A stretch of 64,000 bases of DNA from Dichotomocladium elegans. Lineage: Eukaryota; Mucoromycota; Mucoromycetes; Mucorales; Lichtheimiaceae. Location: positions 1 through 64,000 of the forward strand of contig JAIXMN010000011.1 in assembly GCA_025716815.1 (NCBI GenBank). Direction: 5' to 3'. Positions 46,427-57,800 of the stretch are shown here, one piece after another; the stretch's first letter is position 1, and every line of letters begins with the position of its first letter. The translations under genes and the position numbers were made by a program. Below the pieces are notes generated by a model. That model did no database searches and was not told the DNA's origin. It was given only the letters and a program-made list of their open reading frames with translations.

Positions 46427-46677
46427 TGTCGTTATCGTATGGCTGATCAGATCAGTGGCCAGTGATAATACTTTTGATATTGCTGTGTAAAGTGATGATC
46501 CTTTATTCCTGACTACTCATGCTATATATATATATACTGCTATCAATTATTCTATGAATGATGTGGAAGACACTAGTAAAAGAGCTTCTAGCAAATGCCA
46601 TTGTCGAAGGAAGGAAAAGGAGAAGATTCTAGAAGGAGCCAGCAAAAGCTGTTATACGCAGTCACATGACTACGACA
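46427..46677 (-). repeat. 5' LTR of G (251 bp)
   Basis: Appears identical to the 3' LTR. Followed by AAAA and then the flank of tRNA-Leu. Confidence 0.93.
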
Positions 46678-46716
46678 AAAAGACGACACACGACAGCTGC
46701 AACAAAATATGAGGTA

Positions 46717-46799
46717 TGAAGAGAGTGGGATTCGAACCCACGCCTCCGAAGAGATCAGGGCCTTAACCTGACGCCTTAGACCAACTCGGCCATCTCTCC
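46717..46799 (-). tRNA. tRNA-Leu (anticodon AAG)
   Basis: An 83-nt class II tRNA with a long variable arm. The acceptor GGAGAGA pairs with TCTCTTC (one wobble) and the discriminator base is A. The anticodon stem TCAGG/CCTGA holds loop TTAAGGC with AAG, and the T arm has GGGTTCGAATCCC. No intron. Confidence 0.94.
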
Positions 46800-48002
46800 A
46801 CACACACTTCTTTCGCTACCCAACACATTTTCTAGGCGGGTACAAAAGAAGTTTTCCTCTACCCTTACAAAATACAACAACCTTCTACAAAAAACACACA
46901 ACAAAGCACGCAGGAACACTCGTCTGCATTAACTAACGGCCCACCCGTCGAAATCCCCGTCGAAATCAGCTAATGGACCAGCTCCCCATCTCCATTCCTA
47001 ACCCCCATCTCAATCATTAGCACTAAGTGTTGCCAATCATGCACCCCAGACTGCCCATCTTACATCCCTACCTTTAAAAAGAACCGCATCTCTAACATCT
47101 GGTCTACCATCACCCCGCCCGTCAACTCAACTACAGAAATGGGTGCTCAAAAAAAGGAATTGAGCTCATCTGGCCCTTGATGTTCTGCCCCTGGCAATTC
47201 GAAGCCCACAATCTCCCCTGCCTTCCTGTGCCAGTTCCGCCTCGACTTTTCCTGTGCAAAAACGTCAATTGTGTGCCCCAACTTGGCCTGTGCAGACATT
47301 AGATCGATAAACATGTCTGCTAAAATGAACTTGGCCTATGAGCCCCCCACGCCAATGTTCCACTGTAGATCATGCAACTCGGAATTTTTGCACACCCAGG
47401 TCACTGCTGCAATTACAGTGGCAAACCACTTGGCACCTAGGGACAAAACGATCCATCCCAAACCCCACAAGGGACCCGCGCAGCTGACAACCACAACTAC
47501 CATAGACACCAAGCTGACTCCAGGTATGTTTCTACATACAGGTCTTTTCAGAAGAAGTTTCCCATCTCACATGCAAGGTGGTTGGTCTGGATCGGATGGT
47601 GGTTTTTTGGGGATAGGTCAGTGGGAGGCGGAGCGAGCCAAGGTGGGGGGGAAAATTTTTTGGGTGGGGGGAAAGGTTATGTCATGTGGTGGGCAAAATT
47701 TTTTGGGTGGTGGGTGAAGGCAGGGGGGCTGGAGAAAAATGGCAGGCAAAAAATTTTTCTCGTTTGACTTGGTGGTGGTCAAACGCAACTTTGACGGTTG
47801 GTCGCCTCAGCAATGGTGGTTGCCAGAGAAAATTTTGGTGGAGGATAAAAGGGGCTGAAGTGGGGATTTAAGGGTCAGACGCTCGTTGATCTTTTCTTGT
47901 ACTCAGTGCTTGGAGAAGCTCCGTTGTGCAGCACCCCCGCAATAGTCATTGGTGGTACTGAGGTAGTGGCGGTTAAGGAATGGAAGTGGTTTAATGCGAC
48001 TG
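46800..48002. other. No gene called; flank of K
   Basis: C-rich then G-rich low-complexity sequence. A 148-codon open frame at 47271-47717 has biased composition and no family signal. At 47537-47563, TA plus CAGGTCTTTTCAGAAGAAG resembles the terminal repeat of K, but I see no partner end. Confidence 0.5.
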
Positions 48003-48004
48003 TA

Positions 48005-49022
48005 CAGGATTTTTCAGAAGAAGTCTGCCACAGAGTTTAGTTGTTCGCAGCCGATTTTTTTTCTTCGCAGGTCTGGAGAGGAATTTGGTATAAGAGGTAG
48101 CAAATGTTCGCAATGGGCCGTTCTGCTTTCCGCAGCGAGTGGTGGTTGAAAACGATGAGAAATTGGAGCTTGTTCGAATCAGGTTTCCCAATTCGAATTA
48201 CTTCCTGAACGGATTCGCAGCCGAATTGCGAAATCGAAACAGCCATAGATTGAAATCGCAGCCGCAGTACTGAATTTTCGAAAAAAAAGTTTTTGTTATG
48301 GAATAGTTAGAGAACGCTTTCGACAAGAGGTTGTGAATAGTCCGTTCCCCTGAAAGGCATTTAGTTTCGGCAAAATTAAAACCGAACAGGACCTGAACCA
48401 TTTTCGTGTGGAGTCTCCATCTATTACACATGCTACTTGCAAGCATTTCGTTCCCAACATGGGCATTCGTACAGATGCATTGAGTATTCGAAAGGTTGGA
48501 CAGATATTCGCATAGCCACCATATTTATCGGAAAACGTTGAGCAGCTTGCATTAAATCTTTCCGATTAATCCATTTCTGTTGTATAACCGTCTCGTTCTG
48601 CGATGCAACGTGATGTGATGTGATCTCTCAACAAAAGAAAGTATGCCACAGATTTAAAAAATGGACAAACACCGCTGCTGTCAGCAAGAAGAAGAGAACA
48701 GGAGGTAGAAGTAGAGTTTAGCTTAAAGGAAAGCGCGGATTTATTAAGCGTGTTTTTGCTCAGCGTCTGAAATTTTTTTGAGTGCTTCACCGCACTTTCC
48801 GTCTATCCAAAAAACAGAAAACGAGAAACACCTTGCATCTTAACGCCTACAACTGCACGCTGAATCGCAATCAACGTAATCTGTGCTGTCATATTCAACG
48901 GCAATGTGTATAAAGCAACGAATTCAAGGACTTCGGGGAGCGTGAGAGATCACGGTTATAATGCACGTTATTGTGATTGCGGGCTGTTTGACGAACTGAA
49001 TATTTTTACCATATTAGCAATA
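48005..49022. repeat. Left terminal inverted repeat of K (about 1.02 kb)
   Basis: Complementary to 61158-60216 and on to 54458-54380. It contains the uninterrupted version of the site where A4 is inserted on the right (near 48945, a single GAGAG). Short open frames here appear in both arms and are not supported as genes. Confidence 0.88.
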
Positions 49023-49901
49023 TCTGTAATCTCAACAGTAACTATAGCCCTTTTGCACACGAGAGGAAACGCTCTAGATTGGAAGAATCTGTTGTTGAGG
49101 AGCAACAATTATTTACAGGGGTCTTGCTTGATTTCGACTTTGATTAAGCTATCTTTTGCCCATGTGATTTCTGGAAATATTTGCCAACGCCTGTAGAACA
49201 GAGAATGTCTTCAATAATTTACACTTGTCTCGAGCGAGATATATCGAGGTAGTTCGCCTTGCATGACACATTGAAATCAGGTTCGAATTGACCTTGTGAT
49301 TTTAGTAGGTTTATCCATTTAATTGTTCTGCGGGGAAGTTCTGGTGGTTGACGGTCGAGGTCATTGGCCTAATGTTATATTCGATGAAACCATTACCTCC
49401 GCAGATGTGTCTTCATTAAGACGAATTGCGTCAATTATATGCAAGGTCAACATATTCGGGTGGAAACAAAAGAGGTATGCATTGGTATTTTATTAAATGG
49501 CATAGAAGGAAGCAAAGGATGAATTCATGCAATGTATAACTGGATGGTACTTTTTGTTTAGAAGGAATGCTTCTCACAATACTTGGTCTCGATGCGGAAA
49601 ATAATGGTATGTATTTATTCTTATTTCTCGCTACAAAAGCAGATACTAATATTGGATTTGCCAATGTCTAGAATTACATACGCAAATAGAATGTTTGGTT
49701 GACGACTTATTTTTCCTATGCAAAACGGAGATCGCACTCACTCTTATCATCAAAGAGACACCTATACGGATTACATGAGCAAATGTCTGCTGGTTGTGAA
49801 TGACTGGGGGATGGCTTGGTTGGATGAACATGCAATTCCAATACGATACGTCAAATATCAAAATTCTTTCGAGTATGGACCTTTGATAATCAGACTCTTA
49901 T
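49023..49901. other. Inside K, no gene seen
   Basis: Lies between the left TIR and the 3' end of the first transposase-like gene. AT-rich, without a supported open frame. Confidence 0.5.
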
Positions 49902-51302
49902 TTATTGAGCATCATACAAGGTGGGATACGCGCGGAAGATATACCCTTCACAATCTGCTGGGGTGATTCTAGCAACTGCTGCTGCTAGTCTACTCGGCAA
50001 GGTCTCTCTCTTCGAAGGATCAAGGCGTTTTCGATCGCAGTAGTGGGGAAGATCCTCGAGGAGAAAGCGGGCAGCATTCAAAGGCACTTCGGTTTTTGGA
50101 AAGAGAAACGGAGCCCATCCTGCTCTCTTGATCTTCTCCATCATCGGGTTTGCAACGTCCGCTGGCAAATAGTCGATCCCAAGATGCCAGTTCTTACTCT
50201 CCTTCTTCTTCAACTCGCTAAGAACGTCATCAACAAAATCCGACATCTCTTCGGCTGTCGTCAACCCATCGAAATGCTTGATCGAACTTGCGATTATGCC
50301 TGTCGACGAAAAGGCAACTTGTACGCAGGCATGCGGGATATGCTTGCGGGTGGTGCTGGGGTTGGGTGGAGCAGGTTTGCTTGACTCCAGGTATACGCGA
50401 CGTAAGTTGGCTTCAAAGCACGCTTCTCCGATAAAAACCACGTTGTCGTCAGCTTTAAATGTTTCTGCCAATGACATATGGTAGAAATCATTTTCAAGCT
50501 GACTGTTTTCGTCGACTTGCGGCTCATCCTCGAAGCTTTGGAAGCACTGGAAAGTGATTCGTGCATTTTCGCGAAGCCAGGCTTGCAATTTAGCTTGCGA
50601 GAATCGCCCCTCCATTTCCTCACCAGCAAGTGCGCTCAAAATATCACCGATTGCACATTTGGGATGCTGGTCGACAAAGCGCAATATGAAACGGATCTGG
50701 GCGTCACTTAGGTCGGCCGTCCTCTTAGATCTGCGTTTAGCGGGCATTACCGACTTCCCCTGGGATTCTTCGTAGCGCTTAAAATATCCATGGAAAGTGG
50801 ATGGCGACATATGGATACTGTCTGCAGCATCAGCCTTCGACATGCCATAAATGACATGGTTTTCTATGGCAGCCTTCACGAGGTCTTCACTCCATGTCTT
50901 ATGCCCCCCTCGCTTTCCACGCTTCTGCACCTTGCCGGCTTTGCGTCCTCTACTGCAAATAGGTGCCCCAGAATTGGCGGCTGGTTGGGATAGCGGCAAT
51001 GGAACCTCACAATCTAAACAGTCGAATGCAAGCAGCTAAGTAACACTCATGATTTAAGGTTTTTCCCGCTTATGTTGCGCCAATATACCAGGTTGGGCAT
51101 TAGTTGACGAGGATATCGTGATAGCCGGCTGCTCGGATTCCTCCATCTCATGGTCGTCTGTTTCCGTTCTCATGAGTTACAGTGTCATACATACAAGTTA
51201 TGTATACTCACGATGCACTTCGCTGGCGTCCGAGTGGGTGGTATCCACAACAGAAAACGAAGGAAGAGCTAAGTCGGACGACGCAAGCCGAAAATCTTCC
51301 AT
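49902..51302 (-). CDS. Transposase-like protein with a broken DDE triad (K, gene 1)
   Basis: Three-exon model: 51302-51212 (ATGGAAGAT...), 51157-51089 and 51013-49902. Introns are 54 and 75 nt with GTGAGT...CAG and GTATAT...TAG. The sum is 1272 nt, giving 423 residues in one frame. N-terminus acidic; a helix-turn-helix follows a basic GRKAGKVQKRGKRGG stretch (HKTWSEDLVKAAI...MSKADAADSIHMSPSTF). The core aligns with IS630/Tc1 transposases, but where the first Asp stands in VFIDEAF it has VFIGEACF. The second Asp is kept (GIDYLP), and the final PIEEF motif is PLNAARF, so two of three catalytic residues are gone. The frame is open and spliced cleanly, which argues for a kept non-catalytic role such as DNA binding or regulation; that is inference. 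It could also be a recent pseudogene. Confidence 0.72.
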
Positions 51303-51932
51303 AATGTCATCCTCTATATTTCCCTAGTGATAAATAGGAATTCGGTTACTGCTAAATTCTTTGTTTTACCATCATCTTGCGCAGGAGGATGGCAAGTCGA
51401 CTCTGAGTTGACCTCGTCAGCAGCTGAACCATTTGGGTCTATATAAGACATGTATTTATAAAGTTGGTCGCAAGTATATACTAGCTCTCACATTGGGTAG
51501 ATGACTGACCAAGTTCTTGGAAGCTGGCGCTTCTGGTAAATCGCCTGCTTAGGGCGTCCACTGCTGCAGCTTCGCGCGCCGACAATTCTTCAGTAGGCTT
51601 GCAGATGATGGCTTGATTGTCGTGATTCATAATGGAATAAACTGTTCCCGTTAATAGTAAGTATCAGAGAAAAGTTTGTAGCATATAATTGTCAAAGACG
51701 CACAGGGTCTGTAGATGGTGTCTTGTATATATTACGGGAAGAGAGGGATCACATCATGCTACCTAGCGAGGTTTATTTGAAAGGCTCGCGGCGATGTCGC
51801 CGATTGGTGCTCTTGTAACTTTATTTTAACCTACAGAGTTAAAGGAATGGAGGCTTTAGAGCAACTGTGTAACTTCTATCTGTTAGGGAAGTGCAATGTA
51901 TAACAATGCTGATATAGTACAGTGGACGAGCT
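51303..51932. other. Spacer between the two genes of K
   Basis: Would hold the 3' end of the upstream gene and the promoter of the 49902-51302 gene. No supported frame. No repeat seen. Confidence 0.5.
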
Positions 51933-53659
51933 CTAGAGCATGGCTTCTTTTTGGCGGCATCTGTCAAAAAAACTAATCGAATGTTGGACCCATGCTTCAT
52001 AGTCTTTTGTGGTGACTTGGGCCATAGAAGAAGCAATTCGAGAAGTGATATCCTCAGCCATAGTCTCCTTATCAATAGGGTCTCTGCGGCAGAGCGCTTT
52101 GAGCTTAGAAAAAAACTCCTCGATGGGATTGAGAAACGGAGAATAGCGAGGCAGCAATACCACATAATAGCCACGCTCTTTAACTGCTTCGGTTATGAAA
52201 GCAGGAGTATGAATGGGCGCGTTATCGTAAACAAGGTATGCGCCATGGCGGTTTTGAGAATCAAGTCGATTCATGACCAAATGCAAGAAGGCCAGAAAGT
52301 CATGACTATTAGTCCCTTTCCTTGCCCTCTTGTTCTTCGTCGATTTGTTTGTTGCACCAGCTGTTGTTGCACTATCAGCGTCCTGAGCTGTCTTGGTGCT
52401 AGCCTCCACAACTCCTTTCGCACTGATGGCCACCAGCAGAGTTATGGATGGTGCTCGCAGAACTGGGACAACCACGCGCGCAGGTTTTCCCACTTCTGAT
52501 CGTGCATAATTCCTTCGCATGCTCGCGCTAAAGGAGGCTTCGTCAATAAAGACGCAGTTTTCGGCATAGTCGATAACGTTATTATCAATCCATTTAGACA
52601 CCCAGTCTTGCCGCTTCTGTCTAGTCTCGTCGTCGTCGTGGCGTTCAGGGTATCTCCCCGCGCGCTTCAGTGTCAGTCGACACTGATAACGTAGGTGCCG
52701 ATGAAGGGTTGACAGAGACACACGGCAACCAAGCTTCTCAAAGTAGTGCTCCTGTATTTGCTGCAATGTGGCGGTATTATGTTTGCTTACAAATTCTTGG
52801 AGAAATGCGTCGCCTTCTGAACTTATTTTACCAGGAGCCGTTCTGCCTTTTCTACTAGACGGAAGGACACCACCATTTTCCTTGAACCGTCTAATCACAG
52901 TTCCTACATTCTGACGCGATGTTCCAACCAACGTAGCAGCAGCCTTGTGGGTATAACCACGAAATTCAACCAAGTCAATGATTCGTTTGATTTCCTCAGT
53001 GGATAGGTTAGACCCGTTTTTTTTGCGGGTGTTGCGTCGCTCCATATTGATCGTAGTACGCGGCATGTCGGCCGCGCCCGAATCCACGGTTTGTCCGACC
53101 CAAGGGCTTCCATTTGGCAAGAGCGATTGCATCGGTAGCGATTGCCGAGCGAGGTGCAATTGCTTTCTCCCATTGACGGTTGGACTATCGCAGCTGCTAT
53201 CGTCATCGTCGGCCTCGCTTTCGCTGCTGTAATCGCTTTCGGATTCATCGAGCTTGAAGCGATACTTCGAAAAGGCTGTCTCACGTTGGTTCCCGACATT
53301 GCCTTCCTCTTCATCATTGAAGTTGTCCTCGCTCATAGCTTCCACGACTATAAAAATCGAGCTAGGCATTATTAAATGCACACGACGCATTCTCCTTGCA
53401 CACACCTTCTTGATGGTCGCTATTCGTTGCATTTTCTGGATATGTATCAATAACCATAATACCCTCAGATGGAACTATGCTTACCATCATCGGAAGTGTC
53501 TTTACAAAGCTGTAAAGATCTCAAAGTGCTGGTTAAGCCCTGCACACGGGTTGAGGACCGTATACTAAGAATCCGAGAACGGGGAACTGGTCGATATGCA
53601 CGTTTCAAAATCTTGCCCGAGGTGCGCATCGAAGTGTTGTTTCTTTTTGAAGTCGCCAT
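51933..53659 (-). CDS. DDE transposase of K (gene 2), catalytic residues intact
   Basis: The main exon is open from 53347 to 51933. A candidate first exon, 53659-53485 (MATSKRNN...TSDD), is followed by GTAAGC. A 137-nt intron ending ATAG joins it in frame, giving 529 residues. A single-exon start at 53336 (MSEDNFND) would give 467. Acidic Asp/Ser-rich N-terminus; helix-turn-helix units (STEEIKRIIDLVEFRGYTHK, AAATLVGTSRQNVGTVIRR, then LSTLHRHL). The DDE core has D in VFIDEASF, D in VYDNAPIH and E in PFLNPIEEFF. It would cut K and related MITEs at TA sites. A Lys/Thr-rich insertion (about 52300-52400) separates the first two Asp residues. Confidence 0.8.
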
Positions 53660-54379
53660 TATGTAACGCAATAAATCACTGGAAAAGAAACACTTGAAAT
53701 GATGAAAACCTTATGGTCTTAAGTTGAGACCACCCCATCCATGTGATACAATGGTCACTGATTTTTGTACGCGCTGGTAAAATGCTATATACTATCATTC
53801 TTGACTTGTTGGCCGCGTGTGAATCGTCTCTTTATTCTCCAATCCTTTTGGAATTCGAAACCAAGGTAACAGCTATCTCTATATACCAATGCGATCCAGA
53901 ACTAGTAGTTCATAACCAACCCTTGTATACTGACTCCTAGTCTGCTCACTTGCTCTACCACTACTCATCTGCTCTCCTCCAGAAGTACAGCTTACATGTT
54001 TTGAGAGCCATCTCGCACATTTAACGAAAATCAGTTTATATTGTTCGTCCATGTGCGCTTGAGACTTCGTCGGTGGCTGCTTTTTATTGTACTGGCATAT
54101 TTGGTCCTTGCAACTCTCTCAAAGAAGTTAATGACCTCGACGATGACTGCCACTTTTTGCCGTTAGATGACACGTTGACTGCATATGTCTTGGTGAGCGG
54201 AACAAATGTTTATGCCAAACAGATAGGAAAGGAATTTGCTCGAGCGAATCCCAGACATGCACCACTAATGTTGCATCGCAATGTTTGCAGCCACGAAAGG
54301 CTCGCATTTCTGCCATGGACCGCTTACTAAGATACAAGAAGTACGCATAGCCGTTGAGATGAGAGTAAGAGGTGATAGG
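53660..54379. other. Inside K, no gene confirmed
   Basis: Includes an 85-codon plus-strand frame at 54073-54330 with no family signal. Otherwise AT-rich sequence between gene 2 and the right TIR. Confidence 0.4.
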
Positions 54380-54458
54380 TATTGCTAATATGGTAAAAAT
54401 ATTCAGTTCGTCAAACAGCCCGCAATCACAATAACGTGCATTACAACCGTGATCTCTC

Positions 54459-54841
54459 TGTCGTATCCACGACTATTTTCTTACCTAACAGCAGTGTCCC
54501 TGGATTATACGGGACATCAACACTTTGTTTCACTCTTCGAGCGCCGTTATCATAATTACTCTCGCGCTATCCGGATTCATAATTTACATCCCGGACCTGT
54601 CTCAGGACGCAGTTATAATCACAAGGGTAAATGATGAACTTCTTTATCAACCTTTTAACTGGTCCACCGTCCCGGGAGACCGCCTAGATGATTATCCACA
54701 CCCAGCTTCCAGAGTGACCGTTTTGATAAGCACTTCTTATAAATAGGCCCATTATTGGCACTTAATAAAAAACAATCCTTTTGCGAGTCTCACAGAATCA
54801 TATTCTGTCTCTTTTTATTCTTAAAACCCCTTGATTCCACA
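54459..54841 (+). repeat. 5' LTR of A4 (383 bp)
   Basis: TGTCGTATCC...GATTCCACA. TATAAATA at 54738-54745; TCACAGAA at 54790-54797, about 45 nt later, is complementary to TTCTGTGA just past the LTR. Confidence 0.94.
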
Positions 54842-54846
54842 TTTTT

Positions 54847-54854
54847 TTCTGTGA
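54847..54854 (+). promoter_or_regulatory. Candidate self-priming PBS of family A
   Basis: TTCTGTGA starts six bases after the LTR and is the complement of TCACAGAA (54790-54797). The same arrangement is kept in A-X and A-Y. No tRNA-type site is present. Self-priming is inferred by analogy with Tf1. Confidence 0.38.
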
Positions 54855-54878
54855 ATTCTCACTTACCCTTATTTTGCA

Positions 54879-57800
54879 ATGTCCTTCAACAACGCTTCTG
54901 CTTCTCCTGCCTCTGGAGCCATCCAAGACGTCCATGTGGATCACAGCCAGAACGATGGAGCGTTCCATGATCCCAACTCCCCGGCTCACACGGAGATTGA
55001 CATGATCATCGACAGCGCAATGACGGCCGCGGGTATCTCCCCTTCCGCCCGTGCTGAAAAGGCGATCCGGACTCTCAACGCTCGTGCTGCTTCTTTGGCA
55101 GAGCAGTTGGCCTTAGGCGCCACACCAGAGGAACGTCAGGCCATCCACCAAGAGTTCGAGGCAATCACTCGCGACCTCCAGCTGTTAAACTCGGCCAGCC
55201 ACTTGGTTTCGGCCAATGCAAGAACCAGCCCATCTACTCAAGTTCGGGTGCCTGCAGACTTACCTGCACTTCAGTGGGCAGACAACATCCACGCCCCCAA
55301 CAAGACCGTCTTCGGCAGTGTGGACGAGTGTTTGGACTCGTTTGAGGACGTGGTTGCCTCATGGCAATACGACGCCAATGACGTTTGGCCGCTATTTGTC
55401 CCACGCATGCTTTCACCTGAGCAACGCTACTGGTTTGGTGCAAATCTGAAGCCGTACCCCCATCTTCCGTGGTCCAAGGTGCGAGCTATTATTATCTCTC
55501 GATATGGTGTTCAAGACACGGAACGCAAGGTGCAGAAGTTGCGCGAACTGCTTCGCATGCGCATGAACCGCAACGAATCGGTTGAACTTTTCACTGACCG
55601 GTTTAATCGGGTGCGTCGCGAGGCTGGTCTGGCAAATGACCTTACAACCACAACCATCTTCATTGAGGCCTTGTTACCGGAATTGGCCAAACACGTCATG
55701 ATCGGCCAAGTTAACGTTCCAGTGGAGATGCGCTCAACGATCGAGCAGGCCGCCGCTATGGCGCGCAGCCTCTATTCCAGTGTCGTGCTGTCAATGCACA
55801 GCAAGGAGTTAACCAACGAGCAACCGACACAAACCACTCGCGCTCCGTCACCTGGTTCCGTCGCCGCCCCAAAGAACAAAACAAAGGCCACGACGAAATT
55901 TTGCCGCCTGCATGGCAAAGGACGACATTCCACCAGTGATTGTCGACAACTGGCAGCTGGTGCCGTGCCCCGCTCACAAGGAAACCGGGTGTCAAAGCCG
56001 TCCACGTCGTCAGCTGTTGCATCTGCCGCTTCCGTCGCCGCGTCAACAATAACAAAGAGCGAAAATGACAAGAATTGTTTCCGCTGTGGTGAGCCCGGTT
56101 GGACGCGCAGTCACAAGTGCCGCGTCAACCACTTGGCAATACGCTCAGCCACATTGGCAATGTCCGCTCCTGCTTCCGCTCCTGCCTCTGTTTCTCGTGT
56201 CCCTGCTACCGCTTCTGGAAGCGTAGTGGCTGTTCCAGTGGGTGCAGTTCCCGCTGCTGTTCCAGTTGGCCTTGCGCCTGCTGCTGTCCCTATGGAGACT
56301 GATATCTCCATGGCTGACGTGTCTGCGTCGTTGAACCAGGCATGTGCTGACTGTAAGTCATTATCTGCTTTGCAACAGTACTCTCTACAGAGGACTAACA
56401 CGTATTACGTACCTATCACTTTACAGGAGACTGATTTATGGGCCTTTGTGGACTCTGGTGCCACCTTCAGCGCCATCTCTCCTTCGCTGGCCGCACAGCT
56501 GGGCATCCAAGTTTCCACTGTTTCTGGAACGATCGGATTAGCTCACCCTGGTCATAGCATTAATAGAATTGGTACCACGTCTGCAATAAAAGTCCTTCAC
56601 AACGGAATTACTGTTTCGCACTCTTTTGAAGTTATGACACTTAATTGTGAAGCCGATGTTTCCATTGGCACTGATCTCATGCCACTTATTGGTATATTTC
56701 TTGGAGGTCTCGCCCATTGCTGGCATCGCTCCACTTTACCCTCTCCTTCTGAGGACACTGATTTGCCTACGCCAAATGATTCTCCGGCTGGCACACCTGA
56801 GGAGCATTCTCGCTTCTTGGCTGACATTGAACCATTTCTTCAGGAAAACGCATCCATTCCGCCGTCTTCGTTTTGTACTATTCCGGAATCTGTTGTTTAT
56901 TTGCATACTCCTGCTGGCAAAGTCGTGAGCCGCCGACAATATCCATTAGCTGACAAGCTGATTCCTCTTCTGCAGGAACACATTGACAATTGGCTTGCTG
57001 ATGGGATCATTCGTCCTGCTCCAGCTGGTTCTGGTTGGAATAGCCCCATGACTTTCGCTCCTAAGAAGGATTCCCAGGGAAACCCGACTGCATTTCGTCC
57101 CTGTCTGGATCCACGCTTGATCAATAACTTGCTTCCTGATAGCAGTTATCCTGTTCCACTCATTCGATCGATTTTCCAACGAATGAAGGGTGCTACGGTG
57201 TTCACAACTCTGGACTTGAAGAGCGCATTTCATCGCTTCAAGATTCATGAGGAGCATCAGCACAAAACCACCTTCACATTCAAGGATCGACAGTACTGTT
57301 TTGTTGGCGCACCTTTTGGTCTCAAGTTTCTTTCGAGCCAATTTCAACGTGTAATGCACATTGTTTTCGACAACATGCCCAACGCAGTCACTTACATCGA
57401 TGACATTATTATCTTTTCAAACAATTTATCTGACCACGTGTTGCACGTGCAGGAGGCTATCAGACGTCTCTCAGAGGTTAACTTGGTTCTCAATCCGGAA
57501 AAATCGCATTTGGCACAATCCGCCGTTTATTTATTGGGCTTTTGTGTAAGTGCCAGGGGTGTCAATTTGGACCCTCGGAAAATTTGCAATGTGGACCAGA
57601 TCCCTGTGCCCACGACAGGCCATGACATCCAGAAATTTTTGGGCCTCGTCAATTACTTCCGCGATCACATTCCGAACGTTGCCGTCCTCACTTCTCCTTT
57701 GGACCGTCTACGCAACGCTAAACAGCTTTCAGGATTATGGACACAACACCATCTTCATGCATTTAATGCTATCAAGGCTGCTCTCCATGCTGCTCCTGTG

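Larger units (their letters stand above)
40054..46677 (-). mobile_element. Ty3/Gypsy element G, complete, carrying a Tc1 insertion
   Basis: Two 251-bp LTRs that look identical by eye, PBS, intact gag, and pol broken only by the Tc1 transposon. It has a 4-bp duplication AAAA (40050-40053, 46678-46681); a fifth base does not match. It lies 40 bp downstream of the 3' end of tRNA-Leu. Without the Tc1 insert all frames would be open, making this one of the youngest elements here. Confidence 0.93.

Noticed and set aside
47271..47717. 148-codon frame left of K
   Set aside because: Sits in C-rich and G-rich simple sequence, is biased in composition, and no motif is recognised.
48566..48790. 74-codon frame in both TIRs of K (also at 60374-60598)
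   Set aside because: Duplicated only because the TIRs are duplicated; low-complexity composition and no start context. Possible but unsupported.
54073..54330. 85-codon plus-strand frame in K as a cargo gene
   Set aside because: No similarity I can name, no splice or promoter signal, and only one copy to judge from.
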